Assembly: GCA_951799405.1 (NCBI GenBank)
Contig: OX637337.1
Span: forward strand, 13,452,347-13,516,346
Length of the DNA stretch: 64,000 nt
Direction: 5' to 3'
DNA from: Agapetus fuscipes
Lineage: Eukaryota > Arthropoda > Insecta > Trichoptera > Glossosomatidae
The position numbers and the translations under genes were made by a program. The notes below the pieces were generated by a model that saw only the letters and a program-made list of their open reading frames with translations, did not search any database and was not told where the DNA came from. This document shows positions 9,576-20,099 of this stretch, in pieces (within the stretch, counting starts at the first letter, position 1; each line of letters starts with the position of its first letter).

Positions 9576-11690
9576 GTTGTTAACTGTCGCCCCCTCCAGG
9601 GTGTTGATTGCCGTAATTAGTTACTTAATTACGCGGCGCACTCCGTCCCTCTCCAACACCTAGCCACAGAGGGAGACAGAGGGAGACGGTCCACAGCCTG
9701 GAGACGTATAAAGTGTACAATTGATTTCTGGGATGTTCCGGGTGACTGTTACTTTGACCTTATTTACATTTAGTAATAAAAAATAATTACCCCTTCATGG
9801 AGTTTTTTTCTGTTCCAAGGAACGAAATTGGTATAGAATGAAAAAAAGAGACATGAGATAACAGCAACTTTTACTATATCTATATAAATAAATAATCACC
9901 AAATTCGACAGTACCCGTTGACTGTTCGCTCCCCCAGTTCTTGTTTACCGTATACGCCAATCTTGTCAAATATGACTTTTTCATGCAGTTGTCTTATGAA
10001 TCAAATTCTACACAATCTGAGCTAAGAAAACCCGTAAAACTCGATAATGTGAGAGTTCTTTTAAATATTTTTTAAATAAATTTCTTGTTTTTATAAGACA
10101 CATTGGTCCAGTACACATGCAAACATTGCTCATGTAAAATTTTCTCAATGGCGTATACAGTAAACAAGAACTAAGGCAGCGTGTTGTCCTGAAACTGATT
10201 ATAACAAAATGGAGCGAACATAAGCGATTTGACACGCCAAACGGCTCTGAGCATCGATCAACGTAAAAAACATTTTATAATGATCGATGTTTAAAAGTCT
10301 ACCTTTTTTTGCAAAATGAGTGGTTGGCATCATCGATTCATAAAAACAGGACGGGCTAAGAAATCAATCCTTTGAGAATTAGAAATGCGCTAACCCACTC
10401 ATCACACAAAAATCCAAATTCAGTCTATCGGTAGCCTTCCAACTGCCAACAGGTGTGTTACCTTAAATTGACAAACTTGATATTTTCTAAACCTGCCAAC
10501 AAAAGAAAATCAATGTTGTAAAAAAATGTAGAATAATATTTCACTTGAAAAACTATTTTGTATGATTACATTCATAAAAAGTTATTTTTCATTTGTCAAA
10601 ATATTTTGCTCGTGAAAGTGGCAGCCATTTTTAGAACTAGTGATGTTCAAATATGTAGGTACTTACTTATTAAAGTATGTAACTTCTATGCTCGCGATAA
10701 TAGATACTTGTGAAAATCATCCCGTACACAATAAGGTCGGAGTATTTTTGAATTCGGAATTTATCAGATATTTGCATACTTTCAACAACACTAGTAACAA
10801 ATTCCGTTGCCATGGTGATTTCATGGTTTCCATGGTGATATGTTAATAGATTGAAGACGGAGTAGAGAGACGTTGCTTACATAGAAAATAAGAAAAGCAT
10901 TTCATATGTCGTGAGCGAGACAGCATTATAAACAGTGTATGGTGTCAAAGACGGCATCATGTTAAAAACTAAATCACATTCATAGCCCCTCCATTTAATG
11001 ACTTCCTCTATGGTTGGCATCGATATAAATAAAAGGTAAATCTTTTATTTGTGGTGGTTGGCCTCTCCCTCTCGTACTAACCTATTAATTTAGGGAATTC
11101 CAAATTAGACGCCATTTTTTTTGTTTGGAGACAAGCAAATGAAATTCAGAAAAAAGAACAAGAAATTCAACATTTTTAAATGTATGAGAAACAAATAATT
11201 ATTAGCTCAACTTCTGTGTGTTCTTCTCACCAAGTTCAAAGGGCAAAGGTGCCAAGACGAAACGTAATCCAATATAAATTCCCCGCACAAATCTGTATGT
11301 ACAGCGGGAGAGTGTCTAGTGTGCCCGCGCCACTTCCCCGCACTCTGGCACCTTACGCCCCGTATAATTTGATTCCCTTAATGAGTCGCTATCTTCGTCC
11401 CCCTCCCACTGGGACGTGAGATATGGCGCCAGAGAGAGAAAAGGGTCATGACTTACAAAGTGTACCGCAAGCTCGGTCTTAGGGCTGCCAGAGGTAAATA
11501 ATTAAAGAGGAAATATTTGACAGGAAGCGTAAAAGCGAGAAAAGAATGGTTTGACCAAAACTACGTGATTGTGAATGAAAGAAAAAAATGAAGGAAAAAA
11601 AGTGAAAAGGGTGATGGATTTGAATCATAGAATTTGAATGTATTTAAAGAGGTATGCAAGAAGTCTAAGCATATCTGTAGATTTGTCTAA
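9576..11690. other. Stretch without recognised gene
   Basis: No coding region supported. A GC-rich patch lies at about 11290-11430 ('gcccgcgccacttcccc', 'ccccctcccactggg'). Around 11540-11665 on the plus strand, decayed phrases resemble the non-LTR tail ('agtgaaaagggtgatgg', 'gaggtatgcaagaa'). Confidence 0.3.
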
Positions 11691-11775
11691 TGAGGTGTGC
11701 AGACCGCTCGTGAATCGACATAGACAAAATTGTGTCGTTATCCAGTCGGTTTGATAGCGAAAGACAAGCAAATAT
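11690..11775 (+). repeat. Family G MITE, left part (split by insertion)
   Basis: It contains 'gtgcagaccgctcgtg', 'cgacatagacaaaattgtg', 'ccagtcggtttg' and 'caagcaaatattttt'. The continuation of this element ('attggttgctaagaacgg') lies at about 19485 on the far side of the BEL element, so the MITE was split by a later insertion. Confidence 0.55.
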
Positions 11776-11905
11776 TTTTTTGGATTGTTATTTAAATAAA
11801 CAACACTTTTAAATTTTTAAAACACTGTTTTAATTTCACACATATAATATATTTAAAAAAAATTTTTTTTTAAATAATACTAACGTTTTTAACTAATATA
11901 GTCAT
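11776..11905. repeat. Left arm of fold-back element hosting the BEL insertion
   Basis: About 130 bp starting 'tttttggattgttattt' whose reverse complement is found with high similarity at 19294-19433. Without the BEL element the two arms would be separated by a loop of about 16 nt ('cattatcaggtaggta'). Confidence 0.75.
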
Positions 11906-12264
11906 TGGTCGGGTTTTTGCTCGTGGACTGTATGTTCGGTGCTGACTTTAGTTTTGAGGTGATGCGGGGTGTGGAGATGACTTGAAAGATGTAGTTAGTT
12001 AAACAATTTAATGGTCCTTTATTCCATAAAGATTACAAGGGGTTTTTACAAAGGATTACGTGAATAAAATTAGATGAACAGTTGGGACAAGTTACCAGGT
12101 CGACGATTGAGAGAGAAGAGACAGAAGGAAGTTAGGTTTTAATGCGCCTGTGACATCTGTCAGAAATGCAATACCAACCCAACAGAATGTACCAAAGACA
12201 AAAAGATTACTATTCTTGGTAGGTATATTATTTTAATTAATTTGGTCATATTAAATTTGGACCA
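11906..12264 (-). repeat. BEL/Pao 3' LTR
   Basis: 359 bp, matching 18930-19288 base for base as far as I can read. It carries the polypurine-side end of the element; just inside it the minus strand reads 'gaggcccgccagta', which is not a strong polypurine tract. Confidence 0.95.
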
Positions 12265-12889
12265 TACTGGCGGGCCTCAGATTGGCAAATACCGTGTTAT
12301 AACGGTGACTATTTGGCAATATTACTAGAGAGGTCATCTCCACAATGATGTATGATAGCTCGTTTACATAATGTTACATCGTGGACTGTAATTTGAAGTG
12401 GTTATAAGATTGGTTAACAGTGATTAACTCTGATTTTATAATTCTTTTTACTTTTCAATAACTGGTACTTGTCTGTAGAAATCAACACTTAGATCTAAGA
12501 ATCATTGATTATATAAAACAATGGTAAGGTGCATACAAACTTCAATAGAATTCTGACTTTGAAAATAATTTATTTGATTTATACACCTTGAAGAAGTTGA
12601 AAGTTAAGTATTAATCTTACTTGTTGTATGTATGGTAGTCAATTGTGTTAGCAACAAATGATACTTCAATTAAGTTGATATGGTGAGTTACCCTTGTAGG
12701 TAAGCATTTACATACAAATTTACATGGATTCAATAAAGTGTACTTATAATTACTCAGCCTTTTAATTAATTAAATACATAATTTAATGTGATCAGTTCTT
12801 GCATAGTAACATAAAACATAAAGTGAAGTTACAGATAACATAAGACAAATAATTATCGGTAAGTACATAATCATTTATCCTGCTAGGAA
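12265..12889 (-). other. BEL/Pao 3' untranslated region
   Basis: AT-rich sequence between the gag-pol stop codon and the 3' LTR. No open frame and no env-like ORF, so this copy is not of the envelope-bearing kind. Confidence 0.7.
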
Positions 12890-15800
12890 TTACCAAATAG
12901 GTAATTTACTTAATTTTTGAATTGGTCTCTTTTTAATACCAGAGTCAGTTTTTATGGATACTACTCTCAGAATACCATCCGTACCAGGATGTAATTCTGT
13001 TACTCTTCCCAATCTCCATCTCAAGGGCGGTTGATTATCCTCCCTAAGCACAACTAAATCATTAATTTGTAGTGTAGATGTCGTTAACTGAGTCCATTTC
13101 TTGCGAGGTTGCAAAGAATTGAGATATTCATTAGTCCAACGCTTCCAGAAGGTCTGGAATAGTCGACTTAACAGTTGATACCGATTAACTGCATGGATTG
13201 GAATATGATTCAGATCTGGTTCGGGAAGAGCGACCAGTGGTCCTCCGATAAGGAAATGACCCGGAGTCAATGGTAACAAGTCATTAGGATCGTCTGATAA
13301 GGGTGTCAACGGCCTTGAATTCAGACAAGCTTCGACTTGGATTAATAAAGTAGAACATTCTTCAAAAGTGAGGGTATGATTGCCCACTAACTTTTTAAAT
13401 AAATGCTTTGCGCTTTTTACAGCAGTTTCCCATAGACCACCGTGATGGGGTCCCCTGGGCACTATTAGATGCCATGATATACCCTCATTGGCAGCCCATT
13501 CTTGGAGATGTGGCTGTTGCAATGTGAGCTGGTTTTGAAACTGTTGGATTTCTGCCTTTGATCCCACAAAGTTAGTTCCATTGTCGGAATAGAGGTGAGT
13601 ACATTTTCCTCTACGAGCTATAAAGCGTTTAAAACAATTTAGAAAACAATTGGTTGTCAATTCAGTAACCAATTCTATATGAATTGCCTTCGTAGTAAAG
13701 CAAACAAAAATTGCTATGTAAGTCTTGTACCGACTTTTACTACGAGGGTTTCTATCGCGGGTTAATATAGGGCCTGCAAAATCAACGCCAGTTGTGTTAA
13801 AAGGACGACTTGGAGTGATTCTCGAAGCAGGAAGTTGTCCCATTAATTGGGTTGCAACTGGTGGTTTATGCCGAAAACATACAATACATTCTCTGACTAT
13901 CTGCTTTACCAAGTTTCTACCTCTTATAATCCAAAATTTCCAACGTATAAACGCTAGCAGGTTGTAGGTACCCAAATGCAAATGTTTAAGATGCTGATCT
14001 TTAACGATTAAATGTGTGATTAGATGTGATGGATCTAAAATTACTGGATGTTTGTTTTCATCGGATATCATTGCATTGTTTAGTCTACCTCCCACCTTCA
14101 TTAGCTGGTCAGTGTCTATATAAGGATTTAGTCTAAGTAATCTACTTGACCTTGGTAAAGGCGTGTTTCGTTCAAGCTGTGCTATCTCACTGGGAAAGCT
14201 AGCCCTTTGAGATATTTTTAGTAACACAATTTCAGCTTTTTTGATCTCGGTGGCAGTCAAAATGCCACGCCCTTGTGTTTTAAAACGTAATAAGTAGGCA
14301 GTTATACGTTTTAATTTGTTCCATGAAGAGAATTTTACAAAAAACTCATCGCTAGGAACTTCTGGAATCAAAAATACCTTCTTTACTGTCCTAGTTTCAG
14401 GTAAATTGTCCAGCGTTATCGACTTGGTTACTGGCCATTGCGAACTGGGTAATTTTAACCATGCAGGACCATCCCACCAAAGTCTGTTCGAACCGATTTC
14501 TCCCGGACTGATGCCGCGTGAAATTAGGTCGGCAGGGTTTTCTTTGGATTGGACATGTTTCCATTCCGCTCCAGTGGTAAGTGACTGTATCTCGGATACT
14601 CGATTTGCCACAAACGAGGTCCATCTAAAGGGTTGACTGGCAATCCAGGCAAGTGTTATGCTAGAATCTGTCCACAATGTGGAGCTTGTTATAACCAGGT
14701 TACTGGTCTCACTAACGCGTTTAAATAATTTAGATAATAATAAAGCTGCGTTCAATTCTAACCGGGGTAAGGAGATTTGTTGCAAAGGTGCTACCTTTGA
14801 CTTGGCACAAAAAAGTTGAGAGTTAACTTCGAAAGTCAACTCGTTGCGAGTAACTAAATAGATACATGCTCCGAATGCTCGTATAGAGGCATCCGCAAAG
14901 CCGTGTAGTTCTACGGAGGATTTATGATCTGTTCCACATACATGCCGTGCTACATGTATGGAGGCTGCTAGGTTGAACTGATGCACAAAATTACACCATT
15001 CAGTTTTTGTTGGAGTAGATAACTCATCATCCCATTTACTGCTTTCTTGCCACAGCCGTTGCATAAAGAGTTTGGAAATTATAGTAATGGGAGAGAGCAA
15101 CCCTAAAGGATCAAACGTTCTGGCTATCGCAGATAAAATTGATCGCTTGGTTAAATTTGCTTCGTTACATTCAATGTGTAAATTGAATATCAACGTGTCA
15201 GTACTAGGTTGCCACGTTAATCCTAAAGTTTTATAAGTGTCATGGTTTGCAAAATTTACAGATGAAACACTTTCTTGCAATTGTAGGGAACTATTGGTTG
15301 TCCACTTTCTTAATGACATACATGCACTATTAAATATTTCAGTAATTTGGGTTTTAATCAAATTGAGCTGATTAATATCGTCGTGTCCAGTTATCAAGTC
15401 GTCCATGTACATGTCTGACTCGATCACTTGACAAGCTTCAGGGTACTTGTCCCTATTTGTTTGAGCGAGTTGCATGATGCATCTCGTAGCTAGGAAGGGG
15501 GCTGAAGCGGTTCCGTATGTAACCGTGTTTAACTGATACTGGCAAGGCAAGTGAGTCACACTGTCTCTCCATAGGATTCTTTGAAGAGGTCTGTCCTGTG
15601 GCTGAATATCTATTTGTCGATACATTTTCTCCACGTCAGCTGTCATCACCCACCTGGGCGTTCTGAAACGTAACAAAATGTCAAATAGATCTTGTTGCAC
15701 AGTAGGTCCTATCATTAAAATGTCATTCAACGAAAGCCCAGAGGTAGTTCTGGCGCTCCCATTGAATACTACTCTCAGTTTTGTAGTCGTGGAATGTTCT

Positions 15801-17893
15801 TTTATTACCGCGTGATGCGGAAAATAATAAGCAATTTGAGTGTTATGTGGGGGCACAAGACTCATGTGTCCTAAAGCTAAATATTCGGATAAAAAGTCAT
15901 CATACCGCGCCTTGAGCTGAGGATTGCGGTTGAGTTTGGATTCTAGCGAGATCAGACATTTTGATGCTCGCGCTAATGAATCGCCTAATACCCCAGGGTC
16001 CGACTTCAGACCTATGCGTGTCTGGAATCTCCCCTGCGGTGATCGGGTTGTGGTTTGGACGAATAGATCTTCCATAGCCTTTTCTTCTAAAGATTGATGT
16101 TTAGTATTCTCGATGGTTTCACACTTCCAAAAAGCTTCTACCAGTCCGTGAAGACCGGTTGACGCTCCTCTGCTGGGCCCAGACGTCCTTCGGGATCCTC
16201 CAGACGCCGCAGTCAGCATCGATGATACGAAGGTAGCTTGCATTGGTGCCAGACCGGTCGCCAACCATCCCAAGTGTGAGGGATAGAACCGGAGCCCTCC
16301 CCTTGACAGCGACGTCCGGCTGCAGCGCAGGATTCTCCAAAAGACGTCTGCGCCGAGCAGCATGGAGACTGCGCCAGCCTTGGCAAACTGTGGGTCTGCC
16401 AGGTCGCGCAGTGGTACGGGCGGCTCACACCTGAAACTGGTTTGGGGAAGATTTGTAGTTATGGTCTCTACAACAAGGAATGAACATTCAGTTTTAAAAC
16501 CAGATAATCGAGAAGCTATTGTAGCCGTAACGGCTTCAGATGAATAACTTGTTTGTTGTTGAATACCTTCAATAGGCATTTTTAACGTAGATTTAGGAAG
16601 CTTCAATGAGTCAGCTAGTTCCCTTGTTAGGAAGTTTGCCTGCGACCCATTATCTAAAACGGCTCGTACAGCTCTTGACGACCCGTCTGAGTCATACAAG
16701 TGTACGCTTACAGTTGTTAACATAGCTTGAACATTATTGGAATTACTAAATGCTGCCAAGGCAATCTTATGGTCTATAGTATGTAACAATGTATGGTGAT
16801 TGCTTTGACATTTTTTGCATTTGCTTGAGCTACGGCATTTGTATGCTTGGTGCCCAATGCGAAGACAATTGAAGCATAATCTATTACTTTTTGCGGAATC
16901 CCGCCTTTGAGAAACATTTAACTGTATGAATTGACTGCATGTGTGAATGTAATGTGGTCCTTTACAGATCGGACACTTGACACCTTCTATTGTAAGCAAC
17001 GCTTTCTTGGTTGCAGGTTTGCTATTTGTGGGCTCGAGAGTGTATTGATTATACATTTCTAAATGAGATGCCTTTTTTTTTAGAAATGCCAAAAAATCAT
17101 TAACCGATTTGTAGTCCTTGTGGGACTTCCAATCGCTAATGCTTGGTGGGTCTAATTGCTTCAGAAACTGGTAGATGAGTAATTCATCCCAGTTCGAAGT
17201 GTCAACCCCCAAGCTGTTCAGTGCATTTAAATTACTACTAATAGTGTTGGTGAAATTGTGAATCTCATTGAATCTTCTCACATTAAATTTAATACTGTGT
17301 ATGTTATCTAGATGCGTTTTTATTAAGATCTCCTTGTTGTTGTATCTGGCTTCCAAAATACTATATGCCAGGGGGTAGTTTTTCCCTGATACTTCTAATT
17401 GGTCTAAGATTGACTGTACTTGAGGAGATAACGAATTTTTCAGATACATGAATTTCTCTATATTTGAAATGTTTGCATTATTGTCTATTAAGGCCAAAAA
17501 TAAATCTCTAAATGTTACCCAGTTGTCATATTTTCCATCAAAGATCGGAATTGACAATTTAGGTAAGTTCATGGGGTTACAGAATTCATTATTAACTATA
17601 TGATTAATTTTTAGGCTATTGGCCTCAGATTGCTCTAAGAACCCTTCATACTTTGCTATTAAATTCACCAGGACCTCTTCCTGGTGTAGCATTGTTCTAT
17701 GTAGGTCCTCATCATTGGCCAAAGCATCTACATTATGGTTATACAATTCATTAAATTTTGTTATTATTTCTCTGATTTGACATAGTTTTGATTTTACTAG
17801 TGAGATTTCTAAATTTTCCTTTAAAATATATTGTTCATAGGTAGCTAATCTAGCTGACAATGTCCTCGTCCAATTTGACAGTCTAGTCGTCAT
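12890..17893 (-). CDS. BEL/Pao gag-pol polyprotein
   Basis: A single uninterrupted frame of 1667 codons from the ATG at 17893 to TAA at 12892-12890; a TTG four codons upstream is not needed. Order of domains (residues approximate): Gag 1-310; zinc knuckles about 311-375 (CPIC..., CFNCLRIGHQAYKC near 340); aspartic protease with DNGS near 412, where most relatives have D[ST]G; the GADVFW linker; RT with YMDD near 829; RNase H with FADAS near 998; integrase with an H-H-C-C zinc motif near 1300-1340 and the D-D-E set (VDFAG near 1372, SDNGTNF near 1434, GLWETAV near 1488). It makes the proteins for reverse transcription and integration. No frameshift separates gag from pol. Residues about 490-585 are encoded by a distinctly GC-richer stretch. 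Confidence 0.93.
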   Translation of the reverse strand: MTTRLSNWTRTLSARLATYEQYILKENLEISLVKSKLCQIREIITKFNELYNHNVDALANDEDLHRTMLHQEEVLVNLIAKYEGFLEQSEANSLKINHIVNNEFCNPMNLPKLSIPIFDGKYDNWVTFRDLFLALIDNNANISNIEKFMYLKNSLSPQVQSILDQLEVSGKNYPLAYSILEARYNNKEILIKTHLDNIHSIKFNVRRFNEIHNFTNTISSNLNALNSLGVDTSNWDELLIYQFLKQLDPPSISDWKSHKDYKSVNDFLAFLKKKASHLEMYNQYTLEPTNSKPATKKALLTIEGVKCPICKGPHYIHTCSQFIQLNVSQRRDSAKSNRLCFNCLRIGHQAYKCRSSSKCKKCQSNHHTLLHTIDHKIALAAFSNSNNVQAMLTTVSVHLYDSDGSSRAVRAVLDNGSQANFLTRELADSLKLPKSTLKMPIEGIQQQTSYSSEAVTATIASRLSGFKTECSFLVVETITTNLPQTSFRCEPPVPLRDLADPQFAKAGAVSMLLGADVFWRILRCSRTSLSRGGLRFYPSHLGWLATGLAPMQATFVSSMLTAASGGSRRTSGPSRGASTGLHGLVEAFWKCETIENTKHQSLEEKAMEDLFVQTTTRSPQGRFQTRIGLKSDPGVLGDSLARASKCLISLESKLNRNPQLKARYDDFLSEYLALGHMSLVPPHNTQIAYYFPHHAVIKEHSTTTKLRVVFNGSARTTSGLSLNDILMIGPTVQQDLFDILLRFRTPRWVMTADVEKMYRQIDIQPQDRPLQRILWRDSVTHLPCQYQLNTVTYGTASAPFLATRCIMQLAQTNRDKYPEACQVIESDMYMDDLITGHDDINQLNLIKTQITEIFNSACMSLRKWTTNSSLQLQESVSSVNFANHDTYKTLGLTWQPSTDTLIFNLHIECNEANLTKRSILSAIARTFDPLGLLSPITIISKLFMQRLWQESSKWDDELSTPTKTEWCNFVHQFNLAASIHVARHVCGTDHKSSVELHGFADASIRAFGACIYLVTRNELTFEVNSQLFCAKSKVAPLQQISLPRLELNAALLLSKLFKRVSETSNLVITSSTLWTDSSITLAWIASQPFRWTSFVANRVSEIQSLTTGAEWKHVQSKENPADLISRGISPGEIGSNRLWWDGPAWLKLPSSQWPVTKSITLDNLPETRTVKKVFLIPEVPSDEFFVKFSSWNKLKRITAYLLRFKTQGRGILTATEIKKAEIVLLKISQRASFPSEIAQLERNTPLPRSSRLLRLNPYIDTDQLMKVGGRLNNAMISDENKHPVILDPSHLITHLIVKDQHLKHLHLGTYNLLAFIRWKFWIIRGRNLVKQIVRECIVCFRHKPPVATQLMGQLPASRITPSRPFNTTGVDFAGPILTRDRNPRSKSRYKTYIAIFVCFTTKAIHIELVTELTTNCFLNCFKRFIARRGKCTHLYSDNGTNFVGSKAEIQQFQNQLTLQQPHLQEWAANEGISWHLIVPRGPHHGGLWETAVKSAKHLFKKLVGNHTLTFEECSTLLIQVEACLNSRPLTPLSDDPNDLLPLTPGHFLIGGPLVALPEPDLNHIPIHAVNRYQLLSRLFQTFWKRWTNEYLNSLQPRKKWTQLTTSTLQINDLVVLREDNQPPLRWRLGRVTELHPGTDGILRVVSIKTDSGIKKRPIQKLSKLPIW

Positions 17894-17974
17894 TTTGAAA
17901 CACAATATACACTAATCACAAATAAATAGATAAATAACACTGGCCTGCCTGTGTGGAGGAATCCTCGGTGATCC

Positions 17975-18720
17975 CGTGGTTCGTACTGGGTCTGGCAGCT
18001 CGTGCGGCCCGTGCGTGGTGTCGATCTCAGCTTTGGTCAGCTGATATGGGGCGCCTGCCTGCACCAAGCAGCGCTCCTGGTTCGTCAGAAGGAGAAGCTC
18101 CTCCTGCTCGTGGATGATGATGGATGACTCTCGCACTAGGCCTGGGCCTGTGCGCAGTCGATGTGGGGCTCAGTTTGCTTCACAAACTGATGTGGGGACG
18201 CCTGCTTGTACAAAGCAGCGCTCCGCATTCGTCAGAAGGAGTGGTTCCCTCTGCCCGGCCCGCTGATGAAGGATGACTCTCGCACTAGGCCTGGGCCTGT
18301 GCGCAGTCGATGTGGGGCTCAGTTTGCTTCACAAACTGATGTGGGGACGCCTGCTTGTACAAAGCAGCGCTCCGCATTCGTCAGAAGGAGTGGTTCCCTC
18401 TGCCCGGCCCGCTGATGAAGGATGACTCTCGCACTAGGCCATGCGGCCCTTGCGCAGTCGATGATGGGCTCAACTGATGGCAATCAGCTGATGTGGGGGC
18501 GGCTGCTTGCACAAAGCAGCGCTCCGCATTCGTCAGAAGGAGAAGCTCCCTCTGCCCGGCCCGATGATGAAGGATGACTCTCGCACTAGGCCATGCGGCC
18601 CTTGCGCAGTCGATGTGGGGCTCAGTTTGCTTCACAAACTGATGTGGGGACGCTTGCTTGTACAAAGCAGCGCTCCGCATTCGTCAGAAGGAGTGGTTCC
18701 CTCTGCCCGGCCCGCTGATG
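17975..18720 (-). repeat. Tandem repeats in the BEL/Pao leader
   Basis: About five units, the last four anchored by 'ggatgactctcgcactagg' starting at 18122, 18271, 18420 and 18572 (spacing 149, 149, 152); a diverged unit lies leftward to about 17975. Each typical unit contains two small inverted repeats, CAGTTTG-cttca-CAAACTG and a CTGCTT...AAGCAG stem. The array lies between the primer-binding site and the gag start, so it is transcribed leader. It could serve RNA packaging, translation or promoter function; this is inference. Confidence 0.85.
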
Positions 18721-18904
18721 AATGTGCGCCCGCTGTATGGGGCCACGTGCTCTCCTCTCCGTCGCGCTGCGTAAAAGTCCGCTTTTTGTGAGCACAAAAG
18801 GGTCCTCGGTGGACGCAGATGACTCCAGATGCTAGTTCACTGAATAATCCGCTGGTATGGAGCAACAAGGTCGCTCATCCTGCTCGAAGTGACCAAAAAT
18901 GGTC

Positions 18905-18925
18905 ACGATGCGGCTCGATGGACCA
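18905..18925 (-). promoter_or_regulatory. Primer-binding site, tRNA-Tyr type
   Basis: Four bases inside the 5' LTR end, the minus strand reads TGGTCCATCGAGCCG. From family knowledge, the animal tRNA-Tyr 3' end (CGGCTCGAAGGA plus CCA) is complementary to this with one mismatch. The junction phrase 'gaccaaaaatggtc' occurs at the LTR edge (18921-18934) and again 30 bp inside (18891-18904). Confidence 0.65.
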
Positions 18926-18929
18926 AAAA

Positions 18930-19288
18930 TGGTCGGGTTTTTGCTCGTGGACTGTATGTTCGGTGCTGACTTTAGTTTTGAGGTGATGCGGGGTGTGGAG
19001 ATGACTTGAAAGATGTAGTTAGTTAAACAATTTAATGGTCCTTTATTCCATAAAGATTACAAGGGGTTTTTACAAAGGATTACGTGAATAAAATTAGATG
19101 AACAGTTGGGACAAGTTACCAGGTCGACGATTGAGAGAGAAGAGACAGAAGGAAGTTAGGTTTTAATGCGCCTGTGACATCTGTCAGAAATGCAATACCA
19201 ACCCAACAGAATGTACCAAAGACAAAAAGATTACTATTCTTGGTAGGTATATTATTTTAATTAATTTGGTCATATTAAATTTGGACCA
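18930..19288 (-). repeat. BEL/Pao 5' LTR
   Basis: 359 bp, identical as read to the 3' LTR. It should contain the element's promoter; no TATA box is obvious at a fixed position. Confidence 0.95.
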
Positions 19289-19433
19289 GTCATTATCAGG
19301 TAGGTAACTATATTAGTCGAAAACGTTAGTATTATTTAAAATTTAATTTTTTTAAATATATTATATATGTGTGAAATTAAAACAGTGTTTTAAAATTTTT
19401 AAAGTGTTGTTTATTTAAATAACAATCCAAAAA
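19289..19433. repeat. Right arm of fold-back element hosting the BEL insertion
   Basis: Reverse complement of 11776-11905 with scattered differences, starting after the 5 bp target duplication GTCAT and ending 'aacaatccaaaaa'. Together with the left arm it forms a long hairpin when the BEL element is removed. Confidence 0.75.
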
Positions 19434-19760
19434 CATGAATTTTCAGTGTTAATACACAAACCATAAAAAATATAAATAAAAAAATTATTGGTTGCTAAGA
19501 ACGGCAGTGCTATACAAGACTGACGTTTGCTCGCCGACAACAAAAGTTTCGAATTCAAAAATGTTCGGATCTCATTCGTATGTACAACGGATTTTACCAA
19601 TCGTGGTGTAGATAATAACGTGATTTTTGACGTTTCATCGAAGTCAGGAGACGTGTTTCTTCTACCACACAGAAGCAGCTCGAATACGAGAGTAACAAAT
19701 ATGATTTCCTGTGTCAGTCTTCCGCACAAGATTTCAGTACCGACATGGTAAACTCAGCCT
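19434..19760 (+). repeat. Family G MITE, right part
   Basis: 'attggttgctaagaacggc', 'ctatacaagactgacgttt', 'gctcgccgaca' and 'ttcaaaaatgttcgg' continue the family G order interrupted at 11775. Similar phrases occur at 6830-6900 and 60660-60740. Confidence 0.5.
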
Positions 19761-20099
19761 TTAAAAAGTATCGCACGGATGTTCATGCAAAAGAGGAAGA
19801 CCCATGCCTTTGATTTATAATCTGAGTTGCAAAGCTATACATTCACTCTTGCTAACGCAACTATTACCTACTGGCGGAAACAGGAGGGTGAAATCCGCAA
19901 AAGTGAAGCACATATTATAACCATTAAGTATTTTTTTGCCTGGATGTTCGAAATTTGATTTTTCACACGTCTATGTAACCATTGACAATTTGTTAGTTGG
20001 CCATTTCCATAGCAATCAGTCAGTGCACCATCACACCGTTTTTTGTCATTATGAAATGTGCAGACCGCCTTGATGGCATTATTTAGACACAGTTGATTA

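Larger units (their letters stand above)
11906..19288 (-). mobile_element. BEL/Pao LTR retrotransposon, complete
   Basis: A 7383 bp element on the minus strand. Two 359 bp LTRs (11906-12264 and 18930-19288) look identical, begin and end with the inverted pair TGGTC/GACCA, and are flanked by the 5 bp direct repeat GTCAT (11901-11905, 19289-19293). Reading 5' to 3' on the minus strand: LTR, primer-binding site, about 1 kb leader with tandem repeats, one gag-pol ORF, about 0.6 kb AT-rich 3' sequence, LTR. The protease-RT-RNaseH-integrase order and single long ORF fit BEL/Pao. Identical LTRs and an open frame suggest recent insertion and possible activity. Confidence 0.95.

Noticed and set aside
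16119..16434. Several overlapping open frames on both strands in the BEL element
   Set aside because: They are shadows caused by the GC-rich segment of the gag-pol gene; the gag-pol frame explains the region.
18381..18680. Open frames of about 90-100 codons in the BEL leader
   Set aside because: They run through the 149 bp tandem repeats with no family resemblance and differ between units; repeat DNA rather than genes.
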